NCBI RefSeq assembly: GCF_002706795.1
Contig: NZ_CP017705.1
Location: forward strand, 558,001-622,000
Direction of reading: 5' to 3'
Origin: Brevibacillus laterosporus DSM 25
GTDB lineage: Bacteria; Bacillota; Bacilli; Brevibacillales; Brevibacillaceae
DNA length: 64,000 nucleotides
This document shows positions 9,597-17,472 of the stretch, in pieces (position 1 is the stretch's first letter; the number at the start of each line of letters is the position of its first letter). The notes beneath the pieces are model-generated. The model saw nothing but the letters and a program-made list of their open reading frames with translations, was not told where the DNA came from and made no database searches. The translations under genes and the position numbers were made by a program.

Positions 9597-9637
9597 CACT
9601 CCTTTGTCTGTTCATAGATACATGCAAGGAAGGAGTG
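9597..9637 (-). promoter_or_regulatory. Hairpin burying the lysP ribosome site, with a U run running into the start codon
   Basis: Minus strand: CACTCCTT (9637-9630) pairs perfectly with AAGGAGTG (9604-9597), which contains the Shine-Dalgarno sequence. It is followed by six to seven T and then the ATG. It comes after the riboswitch terminator and could block translation or act as a second terminator. Confidence 0.6.
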
Positions 9638-9644
9638 GGAATAT

Positions 9645-9680
9645 AAAAAATCCGCCAATCAAAACCTGACGACGGATTTA
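9645..9680 (-). terminator. Terminator of the lysine riboswitch expression platform
   Basis: Minus strand AAATCCG (9679-9673) pairs with CGGATTT (9654-9648) and is followed by a T run. It lies at the 3' end of the aptamer. Confidence 0.85.
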
Positions 9681-9897
9681 TACATGACCCGCATCATACC
9701 TTCCATGAAGATAGCACAACACGCTTATTCGGCAAATAAACGTGACAGTTCTGCCCCTTTCGGAAACAGCCCCAGCCTGTACATTACAGAGTCTTTGTAC
9801 AAACTTCGGCGGTCTTTCCTTTCTGATGGAGTCTACAACTTCTCTGTGTCTCGTCCAGCATACTCTTAAATACCGCAACCTCTACCTCACCAGATAT
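9681..9897 (-). ncRNA. Lysine riboswitch (L-box) aptamer upstream of lysP
   Basis: The minus-strand RNA carries the L-box landmarks in order: GAGGTAGAGGTTGCG at the 5' end, then AAAGGAAAGACCGCCGAAG, then GGCTGGGGCTGTTTCCGAAAG. These are the conserved core segments of the lysine aptamer. The terminator at 9645-9680 follows. When lysine is bound, lysP transcription should stop. Confidence 0.92.
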
Positions 9898-9934
9898 GAT
9901 GAGGATTTGCTATTTTATTAAAAAAGATAATGTA

Positions 9935-9963
9935 ATTATAGATGATAAAGCAGTAGTTTTCAA
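9935..9963 (-). promoter_or_regulatory. SigA promoter of the lysP leader
   Basis: Minus strand TTGAAA, 17 bases, TATAAT, placed just upstream of the L-box. Confidence 0.8.
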
Positions 9964-9987
9964 CTAGTTTTTATAGCCTTCTATTGA

Positions 9988-11166
9988 CTATGATCTACCA
10001 TGACTTTGTTCTTTCAGCCGTAAAGGCTGCTTTTGCATATAAGTTGCGCATCTCCACAGCCATTCCATTGGTCCAAAAGCGTACTGAGATAACCACCACT
10101 TACTAAACATCACCTGTAATAGATAGATCGTAATACAATATATAAATCCAATCCACAGTGGAATACCTGCCGTATTGGGAATAAACAGGGAAAACAATAT
10201 GACTGTTATCAATGTCTGCAATAAATAATTGGTTAATGCCATTCGTCCCACATATGTAAAACCTTGCATTTTTTCTCGAAAACGTTTGTTTTCCAGCAAC
10301 AGAACGATAGAAACGAGATAAAAGACAAACAGCGTTTTTCCTGTCAATTGAATGTACTTTTGAATTTCTTCAGACACATAGACATCATGGCTGAAATAAT
10401 AACGGAACATCGGAATAAATAACAGAATCGTTACTACTAGACTCACGATCTGAGTGATGCGCAATCCACGTTTCCATTCATGGACACGTTGAAAAAAGTT
10501 GATCTTTCCTGCACACAATCCCAGCAAAAAAAGTCCTAGTAATTCAGGAATATAGATGATTACATTGAGTATCTGGATTCCACTCAACATTTCATAGCGT
10601 TGACTTACTTTTTGTGTATAGTCTTCTAGTCCATTAAACCAAGGAGCTTCCAATAAAACGGTTTGACCTAAATCAACATCACCGGAAAAAGCAAACCAGA
10701 TAAATAACATAAACAGAGCCATTAAAAAAATACTCCAAACAAACAATGCTGATGCCTTTTGACGATAAAAAAATAACAGTAAAAGTCCCACTAATGCATA
10801 CATATGTAAAATATCACCATACCACAACAGAAGAAAATGTAAGCATCCCAGAAGGAACAGCACAGTTAGACGCCTGGAAAACAGGGTTCTCATCGCGTAT
10901 CCCTTCGCTTCTGCTCTACTCATAAATAGATAAAACCCCAATCCAAACAAAAAGGCAAACAAAGAGTAGAATTTTGTCTGGATAAATAAGTCATAGCCAA
11001 ACCGAAACACTGCATCCATGCCTTGGGTATATCCCCTTGTGTCTAGAGGTTGAATTCCTAGCATAGCTGGGAAGTTCACCAGAAATATACCCAAGATAGC
11101 AATGCCTCTAACTGTATCGATCGATGTTATTCGATCGTTAACGGAAATCGGTCTTGCTTGATTCAT
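9988..11166 (-). CDS. DUF418 family membrane protein (YeiB-like)
   Basis: A 392-residue membrane protein with about ten hydrophobic spans. It opens with the family signature SIDTVRGIAILGIFLVNFP and ends with the DUF418 region (FTYVGRMALTNYLLQTLI, then LQVMFSKWWLSQYAFGPMEWLWR). Relatives share features with acyltransferase-3 proteins, but the biochemical function is unknown. It starts 53 bases after topB with GGGGGTG upstream and is probably co-transcribed with it, though no functional link to topB is evident. Confidence 0.88.
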   Translation of the reverse strand: MNQARPISVNDRITSIDTVRGIAILGIFLVNFPAMLGIQPLDTRGYTQGMDAVFRFGYDLFIQTKFYSLFAFLFGLGFYLFMSRAEAKGYAMRTLFSRRLTVLFLLGCLHFLLLWYGDILHMYALVGLLLLFFYRQKASALFVWSIFLMALFMLFIWFAFSGDVDLGQTVLLEAPWFNGLEDYTQKVSQRYEMLSGIQILNVIIYIPELLGLFLLGLCAGKINFFQRVHEWKRGLRITQIVSLVVTILLFIPMFRYYFSHDVYVSEEIQKYIQLTGKTLFVFYLVSIVLLLENKRFREKMQGFTYVGRMALTNYLLQTLITVILFSLFIPNTAGIPLWIGFIYCITIYLLQVMFSKWWLSQYAFGPMEWLWRCATYMQKQPLRLKEQSHGRS

Positions 11167-11219
11167 ACATCACACCCCCTTCCTTTCTTGTTTGTTACTT
11201 TGCCTTGTTTTATTCTTTT

Positions 11220-13481
11220 CTACTCAGTAGAATATAGCGCTTCTGTAATCCTTTTCCCTTTCGGTGCTCTTGAGCCTGCCTTTTTATACTCCTTTGCATC
11301 CGAAGAAGCTGTTTTTGCTTCAAATTCAAACTGAAATTGTGCTTTCTCCAAATCCCATTTCAAATAGGCATCAAATGTCTTGTCACCTTTTTTAAAGCCT
11401 TTCATTAATCCGGTTTTTCCTTCTTCCATCAGTTTTTTTACATTGGTGGCAGACAATGATTTACCAAGTAATTTTTTCGGCAGAGTAATTTTACAACCAG
11501 TTTTGTTATACTGATCGCACCCATAGAAATTTCCTTTATCTACAATAGAGCCTTTACAGCCAGCACATATCGCTACCTTTTTACCTACAGTAAACTTGGA
11601 TGCTTGCTTAGGCATTGCCTCAATATCCATGCCAGTAAAATCCCATGTAGTAGATTGCTCTGTAGCATCCTGAACAATCTTATGAGCAAGTTTTTTGACT
11701 TGCTCCATAAACTCCTGCGCAGAAGCCTGTCCCTGTCCAATTTCTGCTAACCGTTGTTCCCAGCGAGCCGTCATCTCTGGAGAGGCGAGAATCTTATCTC
11801 CAATGGCATCAATTAAAAGGCTTCCCTTCTCTAAGGCAAATACTTGGTTTTTCTTCACCTCGATATACTTTCGATCTTTTAACATTGTAATAATACCAGC
11901 TCGTGTAGCTTCGGTACCTAGTCCCTCCGTTTTAGACAAGACTTTTTCCCACTCACTATTCTCTAAATGCTTACCTGCGGTCTTCATTAGCGTAATTAAC
12001 TGGCCCTCTGTATAGCGTTTAGGCGGTTGTGTTTTTCCCGCTTTAACTTTTACACGACTTACCTTCCCTATTTCATCCTTTTCAACAGGTGGTAGGAGTT
12101 TTTCTTCGTCTTTATCCTTATCGTCCTCTTCTTGACCTTGAAATAAAACCGTTCGCCAGCCTGCTTGTACTTGGCATTTCCCTTTACTTATAAATGTTGC
12201 TCGCCCATCCACTAAAGTGGTAATGGTGGTATAGTCAAAAATCGCCGGCTCATAATGGGCAGCAATCAGACGACGTGCCACTAAATCATAGATATGGCGT
12301 TCGTCAGCAGAGAGCTTGGACAACTGGGGCACTTGCTCCGTAGGAATAATGGCGTAGTGGTCCGTCACTTTCTTCTCATTCACATAGCGTTTGTTATTCG
12401 CTACTGATTGGATTGGTGTAGGAAAGAATGATTGAAACTCCTTCTTTTTAGAGAGCTTGGACAAAATTTCTGGAAAACTCTTGGCTTCTCCCGGTGTAAC
12501 AAAGCTGGAGTCGGAACGCGGATAGGACAAAAATCCCTTCAAATATAATTGCTGGGCTACATCCAACGTCTTTTTAGGCGAAAACTTAAAAATCTTATTA
12601 GCGGTTGCCTGTAAGGAGGAAAGATTAAATAGGAAAGGTGGTAAAAATTCCTTGCGTTCTTTCTTGACCTCCTGTACACTAACAGGCTTTTTCTCACAGA
12701 ATTGAGCTATGCGAATAGCCATTTGCTCATCAAATAGGCGTGACTCTCCGTTCTTTTGCCAAATACCTTCATATTTCTTTCCTTCTATGTTAAAGGAAGC
12801 CATCACTTCCCAAAATGGCTCGGATTTGAAATTGGCAATTTCTTTCTCTCTTTTGACAACGAGCGCTAGAGTAGGTGTTTGTACACGTCCTGCAGAAAAC
12901 ACATCCGAAACACCCTTTTGCTTAAAGAGGATCGTATAAATCCGAGAAGCATTCATACCAATTAGCCAGTCTGCACAGGAGCGACTGTACGCTTCATAAT
13001 ATAGATTACGCGTGTGTGTTTCATCTAATAATTGCTCAAAGCCTTCCACAATTGCACGGTCCGTTAAGGAAGAAATCCATAGTCTTTTCATTGGTTTTTT
13101 TACACCAGCAAGCTCTATAGCCGTACGGATAATGAGTTCACCCTCACGCCCTGCGTCCCCCGCATGGATAATTTCTGTGACATCTGTCCGTTTTAGCAAT
13201 TGTTTAATAATCGTAAATTGCTTGGCCTTTGATCTCATTACCTGATAGCGAAATCGTTCCGGTATCATAGGAAGTGTCTGTATGCTCCATTTTTTCCACG
13301 TAGGATTGTATTCTTCGGGTGGAACTAATTCGCAAATATGACCTACAGCCCAAGTCACCAATGCTCCTTTTGGAAATAAGCGATGGGGAGCGATTTCAAT
13401 ATATCCTTGTTGTTTTTTATGTGTAAATGGGCCCGAGAGCTTTGATGCCTGATCAGGTTTTTCAGCGATAATGACTTTCAT
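11220..13481 (-). CDS. topB: DNA topoisomerase III (type IA)
   Basis: Relaxes and decatenates DNA by single-strand passage. The 753-residue protein has an N-terminal TOPRIM domain (VIIAEKPDQA; acidic HAGDAGREGE at about 106-115), the catalytic tyrosine in GFLSYPRSDS (Tyr320) and a C-terminal zinc-ribbon-like segment CAGCKGSIVDKGNFYGC followed by a second cysteine. Length is near that of B. subtilis TopB (727). The ATG at 13481 has AAGGGAG upstream. It diverges from the flavoprotein gene at 13693. Confidence 0.96.
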   Translation of the reverse strand: MKVIIAEKPDQASKLSGPFTHKKQQGYIEIAPHRLFPKGALVTWAVGHICELVPPEEYNPTWKKWSIQTLPMIPERFRYQVMRSKAKQFTIIKQLLKRTDVTEIIHAGDAGREGELIIRTAIELAGVKKPMKRLWISSLTDRAIVEGFEQLLDETHTRNLYYEAYSRSCADWLIGMNASRIYTILFKQKGVSDVFSAGRVQTPTLALVVKREKEIANFKSEPFWEVMASFNIEGKKYEGIWQKNGESRLFDEQMAIRIAQFCEKKPVSVQEVKKERKEFLPPFLFNLSSLQATANKIFKFSPKKTLDVAQQLYLKGFLSYPRSDSSFVTPGEAKSFPEILSKLSKKKEFQSFFPTPIQSVANNKRYVNEKKVTDHYAIIPTEQVPQLSKLSADERHIYDLVARRLIAAHYEPAIFDYTTITTLVDGRATFISKGKCQVQAGWRTVLFQGQEEDDKDKDEEKLLPPVEKDEIGKVSRVKVKAGKTQPPKRYTEGQLITLMKTAGKHLENSEWEKVLSKTEGLGTEATRAGIITMLKDRKYIEVKKNQVFALEKGSLLIDAIGDKILASPEMTARWEQRLAEIGQGQASAQEFMEQVKKLAHKIVQDATEQSTTWDFTGMDIEAMPKQASKFTVGKKVAICAGCKGSIVDKGNFYGCDQYNKTGCKITLPKKLLGKSLSATNVKKLMEEGKTGLMKGFKKGDKTFDAYLKWDLEKAQFQFEFEAKTASSDAKEYKKAGSRAPKGKRITEALYSTE

Positions 13482-13642
13482 GTAAATGACTCCCTTTTAT
13501 CAATAGCTTTATTCTTCTGATCTAGTAAAAAAACTGTTTTCTAGTTTACCGTGTTTTGCCCGCTTATACAATCTTGTGTAGGAGGAATCCTTTGTGGTTT
13601 AAGGTCATACTTGCTTAATGTATCCCCCAGCTCAGTGATATT

Positions 13643-13651
13643 TGTTATAAT
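13643..13651 (+). promoter_or_regulatory. Extended -10 promoter for the flavoprotein-Nudix pair
   Basis: TGTTATAAT: a consensus TATAAT with TG one base upstream, 42 bases before the ATG at 13693. No good -35 box is seen, as is common for extended -10 promoters. Confidence 0.6.
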
Positions 13652-13692
13652 GAAAAGAAGCAACCATCTTAGCAAGAAGCGGGGGAAATGAA

Positions 13693-14607
13693 ATGAAACG
13701 TGTTCAAGTGCTGATCGCAGGCGCTGGGATGGCAGGTATTTCCACTGCGATTTGGTGCAAACGGCTTGGGCTTTCTTGCCTCGTAATAGAAAAAAGCGAT
13801 ACGCTTGGTGGCCAAATTCACTATATTCATAATCGCATCTGGGACCTTCCCCCCAAACTATATGCAAATGGAGAGGAATTGCTGACCGACTTGCGTGAAA
13901 GTGTGCAGGTGTTACAAATACCAATTCACTACCAAGAAAGCCTGCGTAGCATTGATTATCAAACAAAAATTATACATACAGATCAAACCTCGTATCAAGC
14001 GGATTATATAGTCGTTGCCACAGGAGTGAGTCCTGTTCATTTGCCGCAGCTTGCAGATGTCCCTACCCATGTGTTAGGACCAGAGTTTTCTACATCCTCG
14101 GAGGCTCATTTATTAGATCAAAAGGATATTCTGGTTATTGGCGGTGGCGATCGTGCATTAGAAAGTGTTTGTAATCTGTCAGCTTACGCGCGTCATATTT
14201 GGCTTGCCGTCCGTAATCATCAGTTTCGTGGCAGACAGGAATGGGTGCAAAAAGCCACTTCATTACCTAACGTGACCATTTGGATGGAAACGGAAGTAAA
14301 AGCAACGCAATCGGAAGGCTATAGATGCTCTGTTCACTTACAAACGAATCAGAAAGAGACACGTCGCTTGCAAGTGGACTGGATTTTACCTCGTATTGGT
14401 ATCGCTGCTAACAGTATGCCAGTGGTCGAATTAGTGGATAAAATGGGCGGATTTTTAACAGTTGATGAGCATTTGCGTACTTCTCATGAATGGGTATACG
14501 CCATTGGAGACATTACAAATGGAAGTGATTATGCTAGTCTTTCACTTGCCATCGGTCAGGCTATGAAAACCGCAAAACACATTGCTTTACATGCCAAGGA
14601 GGCCTAA
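13693..14607 (+). CDS. Thioredoxin-reductase-like FAD/NAD(P)-dependent oxidoreductase lacking the redox CxxC
   Basis: A 304-residue flavoprotein with an N-terminal FAD Rossmann motif ([13 protein letters not shown], about 6-18), an early GGQI loop, a second nucleotide fold ([13 protein letters not shown], about 150) and a C-terminal FAD motif (YAIGDIT, about 275). Size and layout match thioredoxin reductase or the ferredoxin-NADP reductase group. However, there is no CxxC pair between the two nucleotide folds, so it is not a thioredoxin reductase of the usual kind. It has GGGGGAA upstream and is one base from the Nudix gene, so the two are translated together. The electron partner is unknown. 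Confidence 0.8.
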   Translation: MKRVQVLIAGAGMAGISTAIWCKRLGLSCLVIEKSDTLGGQIHYIHNRIWDLPPKLYANGEELLTDLRESVQVLQIPIHYQESLRSIDYQTKIIHTDQTSYQADYIVVATGVSPVHLPQLADVPTHVLGPEFSTSSEAHLLDQKDILVIGGGDRALESVCNLSAYARHIWLAVRNHQFRGRQEWVQKATSLPNVTIWMETEVKATQSEGYRCSVHLQTNQKETRRLQVDWILPRIGIAANSMPVVELVDKMGGFLTVDEHLRTSHEWVYAIGDITNGSDYASLSLAIGQAMKTAKHIALHAKEA

Positions 14608-14608
14608 T

Positions 14609-15091
14609 ATGGACAATTTTTACGATACGACAGGCGTACCCATGACGTTAAGCTTTGATCCAGCGGAATTTCGGGAGGAACAGGCTAAGCACGTCCTCGT
14701 TTTTCCTTTTTATCAAGGCAAGCTTTTATTCACCATCCATACTAAACGAGGGTATGAGCTTCCTGGAGGGAAAGTAGAACCTGGTGAATCAAGCATTGCT
14801 GCGGCCATTAGAGAGACATATGAAGAGACAGGCTATCACTTATCCTCCATCATTAAAATCGGTCAGTATACGGTCGGAGATTCGATTGTCAAAGATATTT
14901 ATGTAGCGGAAGCGGAACGACAGGTCGCTACTATTATAGAAGGATCGGTTGGTGGGGCATTTCTCGCTAATGAACTTCCAACTGCCGAGGAGTTGCGCTC
15001 AGATGGACGGTATAGTGCTTTTTTAAAAGATGAGGTCTATCCACTGACCATCGCTCGATTACGCGACTTAGGCTACATCGCAAAAATCTGA
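14609..15091 (+). CDS. Nudix hydrolase (YtkD/MutT-like)
   Basis: A 160-residue Nudix protein. The full box is present: [24 protein letters not shown] has the form Gx5Ex7REx2EExG, around residues 53-75. The N-terminus ([10 protein letters not shown], then [16 protein letters not shown]) and the [14 protein letters not shown] context are like B. subtilis YtkD, a nucleoside triphosphatase that hydrolyses 8-oxo-dGTP. The ATG at 14609 is set by AAGGAGG, which lies inside the end of the previous gene. An upstream in-frame start at 14582 would overlap that gene and lacks a ribosome site. Confidence 0.85.
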   Translation: MDNFYDTTGVPMTLSFDPAEFREEQAKHVLVFPFYQGKLLFTIHTKRGYELPGGKVEPGESSIAAAIRETYEETGYHLSSIIKIGQYTVGDSIVKDIYVAEAERQVATIIEGSVGGAFLANELPTAEELRSDGRYSAFLKDEVYPLTIARLRDLGYIAKI

Positions 15092-15172
15092 GCTGAACGT
15101 CTTTTAAGGACAGGCTTAGTCACCTTGTCCCTTTTGTGTTAAAATGTAGTTACTTGCATATGGTAATATAGA

Positions 15173-15200
15173 AAAAGCCGTGAGTGTTGCCGCACTCACA
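15173..15200 (-). terminator. Distal terminator of the toxin locus
   Basis: Minus strand GTGAGTG and CACTCAC hairpin followed by GGCTTTTTC. It ends the conserved 3' region that usually trails holin-like toxin genes. Confidence 0.65.
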
Positions 15201-15206
15201 GCCCTC

Positions 15207-15300
15207 TACAATAGTTGGTTCCCTTCGGTGGATCAGCTCATCAGCAATAGACAAGAAATGACCTCCTGTGCTTTGTGCACAGCATGAGGTCATTTCTTTT
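15207..15300 (+). ncRNA. Probable antisense antitoxin RNA to the holin-like toxin
   Basis: The plus strand has a -10-like TACAAT (15207-15212) followed by a stretch ending in a terminator with a T-rich tail after 15298. A transcript from here would overlap the 3' end of the toxin message. This is the layout of Fst/TxpA-type loci. The promoter's -35 box is poor, so the exact 5' end is inference. Confidence 0.4.
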
Positions 15301-15303
15301 TCA
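15253..15303. terminator. Bidirectional terminator overlapping the toxin stop codon
   Basis: A 13-bp perfect stem, AAGAAATGACCTC (15253-15265) and GAGGTCATTTCTT (15286-15298), with an inner GTGC/GCAC pairing. The plus side has a T-rich tail, the minus side a shorter one. The toxin stop codon (15290-15292) lies within the stem. Confidence 0.75.
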
Positions 15304-15373
15304 GGTAGGTTAACAAAGCTAACAAGAACATCCCAAACATGAACATCAGGGACAGCGCTTGATAAACCTCCAT
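15290..15373 (-). CDS. Putative holin-like toxin, 27 residues (type I toxin-antitoxin)
   Basis: A short minus-strand gene encoding MEVYQALSLMFMFGMFLLAL and a further LTYLKKK: one membrane span preceded by a short acidic/polar head and ending in lysines. That composition is typical of the small holin-like toxins of Bacillales and Lactobacillales (Fst/TxpA/BsrG group), which damage or depolarise the membrane. The start has a very strong ribosome site, GGGGGTGAG, five bases upstream. The gene ends inside a bidirectional terminator, and the downstream conserved region fits an antisense RNA. Toxicity itself is inferred from the family. Confidence 0.8.
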   Translation of the reverse strand: MEVYQALSLMFMFGMFLLALLTYLKKK

Positions 15374-15452
15374 GTTCTCACCCCCTTCTGGCGTATCTTA
15401 TCTAGGGGTGAGCCGACCACTTTTGAGTTAATAGGCTATTGTAGTAAGGAAA

Positions 15453-15461
15453 ATTATAACA
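15453..15461 (-). promoter_or_regulatory. Extended -10 promoter of the toxin gene
   Basis: Minus strand TGTTATAAT, a perfect extended -10 box about 80 bases upstream of the toxin ATG; no clear -35 box. Confidence 0.5.
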
Positions 15462-15509
15462 TATCCCCATCACAACAGGATTACATTTCTTCGTATTTTT
15501 TGAGGAAAT

Positions 15510-15950
15510 TTATTTTTGCGTAATTTTTGTCAGGATTGGCATGAATTTTAATAAAATCAAATCAATGTGATAAAACACCAGACTAGGGGCAACACCAAAA
15601 GCTAATAAGGACAAGAATGGTAGTTCAAGCTTTTTAAAAAATATAAGCTCCATCAGAAGTGAAACAAACAAACCACCAATTGCATAAACCACAAGGCTTG
15701 ACAGGTAAGAAGATTGTTTCTCCACTCGAGCAAGTCCCACCACCCAATCGAACACAAATGAGCTGAACAGTCCGAATGTGATAAATAACAAAAGTACGAT
15801 TGAATAAATAGATTCAAATCTTAACACCATAGTACGAGATGGGTCAGCTGATTGACCTTGAATTAGCTCATTTATAAAAGTAAATAAGAATGTATAGATA
15901 AATGCCGATAGACAGGCAACTATTACTCTCCTGACCAATAACACATACAT
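15510..15950 (-). CDS. Hypothetical membrane protein with four predicted spans
   Basis: I do not recognise this gene. The 146-residue product has four hydrophobic stretches (about 7-29, 48-70, 85-105 and 115-140) with short loops, and no enzymatic motif. The frame begins at a GTG (15953); the adjacent ATG at 15950 is a few bases after GAGG and is the likelier start. A 14-residue leader peptide ends just upstream so that its stop overlaps this gene's ribosome-binding region. A promoter is visible at 16119-16147. Function is unknown. Confidence 0.65.
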   Translation of the reverse strand: MYVLLVRRVIVACLSAFIYTFLFTFINELIQGQSADPSRTMVLRFESIYSIVLLLFITFGLFSSFVFDWVVGLARVEKQSSYLSSLVVYAIGGLFVSLLMELIFFKKLELPFLSLLAFGVAPSLVFYHIDLILLKFMPILTKITQK

Positions 15951-15955
15951 CACCT

Positions 15956-16000
15956 CTACAGACCTGAAATGTGAATATTTAAAGTGTTTTTTCCTTTCAT
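15956..16000 (-). CDS. Possible 14-residue leader peptide
   Basis: Minus-strand ORF MKGKNTLNIHISGL with a ribosome site AAAGGTGG eight bases upstream. Its TAG stop immediately precedes the AGGTG of the membrane-protein gene. Short ORFs of this kind couple or attenuate translation of the next gene, but no stalling motif is evident here. Confidence 0.35.
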   Translation of the reverse strand: MKGKNTLNIHISGL

Positions 16001-16118
16001 CTTAACATCCACCTTTCTAAAAAACAGTAAATTTTACAAATATTTTCTATACCCTTCCACTTTGCGTGTTCTAACTTTAGAAAAAGAAATCTAATTGGTA
16101 GTCTACTTGTATTATTGA

Positions 16119-16147
16119 ATTATAATGAAATACCTACGATTTCCCAA
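16119..16147 (-). promoter_or_regulatory. Promoter for the leader peptide and membrane protein
   Basis: Minus strand TTGGGA, 17 bases, TATAAT. The transcript would include the 14-residue ORF and the gene ending at 15510. Confidence 0.55.
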
Positions 16148-16170
16148 TTCAGGAATAGCCTATAGATACA

Positions 16171-16223
16171 AAAAAGCAGGAGCTGCCCCCCAGCCGTTTA
16201 CGACTGTTGAGCTAACTCCTGTT
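16171..16223 (-). terminator. Terminator overlapping the end of the M20 gene
   Basis: Minus strand CAGGAG pairs with CTCCTG, followed by a run of six T. The left arm lies inside the last codons of the gene. Confidence 0.6.
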
Positions 16224-17448
16224 TTCGTTGAGAGAACTCCTGTTTAATCTCTGTTAACACAGCCTCATTCGTCAGTAAAGTAAAACCTGTCAAAGCCAAT
16301 ACCTTAGCGCCAACGATCAGTGCTGCGTCACCCTCCGAGGATTTGGCAGCTTCACGAAACGCATCTGTATGGCAAACCAGCTCTTCTGACCCAATCTTAA
16401 TGTATGGATGAATAGTTGGAACTACATAACTGATGTTTCCTGCATCGGTAGAACCTAGTCCAGCCTGATGTCGAGTATCGACCGTATAACCAAACCGTTC
16501 CATTTGCGCTTGAAACACTCCATCGAATGTTCGATTTAGCACCATATCATCTACTTCATTTTGAAAAGCGATAATATTGACTGTCGCGCCTGTCATAGAT
16601 GCCGCTCCTTGAGCGATGTGCTTGATGCGTTCCGTCACTTCCAAGCATCTATGACGCGTAGCCGCACGAATATAAAACCTAGCCTTAGCATATTCAGGTA
16701 CAATATTAGGTGCGTCACCACCATGGGTAATGATTCCATGAATGCGAACATCCGCAGTCACATGCTGACGTAGGGCATTGATCCCATTGAACAATTGAAT
16801 GACTGCATCTAGTGCGTTAATTCCTTCTTCTGGTGCAGCCGCTGCGTGAGCCGCCTTCCCGATAAATTCAAAATCAAGAGGGATGACAGCAAGGGTTGTC
16901 CCCGTAATACGATTGTGGCTAAATGGGTGCACCATCATACATGCGTCAATCCCTGTCAGCAAGTGATGTTTAACAAAGCTACCTTTTGCACTACCGTTTG
17001 GACCGCCCTCCTCTGCCGGCGTTCCTAGCACTACAACCTCTCCCCCAGTCTCTTGAAGGGTTTCACCCAACGCAATGGCTGCAAGCACACTTGTTGTACC
17101 GATAATATTATGTCCACACGCATGACCTAGACCTGGTAGAGCATCATATTCAGCTAAATAACCAATAGTAGGTCCTGTTTTCTGCCCTAACTTTTTACGT
17201 GCAAGAAAAGCTGTAGCATGACCAGCCACCCCTTTTTCTATCTGAAAGCCCGCCTCTTCCAATAAAGTAGTTAACAACCCTTGCGCATACACTTCCTCAT
17301 TGCCAATCTCTGGATGCTCATGAATGGCATGACTAACAGAAATAAATTGCTGCTTGTTTTGTTCTACGTAGGTAATGATTCTATTTTCCAACTCTGACTG
17401 AGTTACATTCGTCCCCACTTGGATGCCCTTTGTCTGATCTACTGTCAT
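16198..17448 (-). CDS. M20 family amidohydrolase/carboxypeptidase (AbgB/YtnL-like)
   Basis: Zinc-dependent amidase that removes an acyl or p-aminobenzoyl group or cuts a small peptide. The 416-residue protein has the M20D metal sites: AEYDALPGLGHACGHN (the HACGHN block near 114), TPAEEGG near 146, and a late H in VCHTDAF. The dimerisation domain contains GKAAHAAAAPEEGINAL. The start at 17448 has AGGTGG upstream. It follows the amidohydrolase by 24 bases, so the two are co-transcribed, and together they lie next to a peptide transporter. The natural substrate is not determinable from sequence. Confidence 0.85.
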   Translation of the reverse strand: MTVDQTKGIQVGTNVTQSELENRIITYVEQNKQQFISVSHAIHEHPEIGNEEVYAQGLLTTLLEEAGFQIEKGVAGHATAFLARKKLGQKTGPTIGYLAEYDALPGLGHACGHNIIGTTSVLAAIALGETLQETGGEVVVLGTPAEEGGPNGSAKGSFVKHHLLTGIDACMMVHPFSHNRITGTTLAVIPLDFEFIGKAAHAAAAPEEGINALDAVIQLFNGINALRQHVTADVRIHGIITHGGDAPNIVPEYAKARFYIRAATRHRCLEVTERIKHIAQGAASMTGATVNIIAFQNEVDDMVLNRTFDGVFQAQMERFGYTVDTRHQAGLGSTDAGNISYVVPTIHPYIKIGSEELVCHTDAFREAAKSSEGDAALIVGAKVLALTGFTLLTNEAVLTEIKQEFSQRKQELAQQS

Positions 17449-17472
17449 AATAATCCACCTGCTTCATTTTGC

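Noticed and set aside
9678-9878. Minus-strand 66-residue frame.
   Set aside because: It lies entirely within the lysine riboswitch aptamer.
13541-13966. Minus-strand 141-residue frame.
   Set aside because: It overlaps the 5' part of the flavoprotein gene, which has clear FAD motifs and a promoter.
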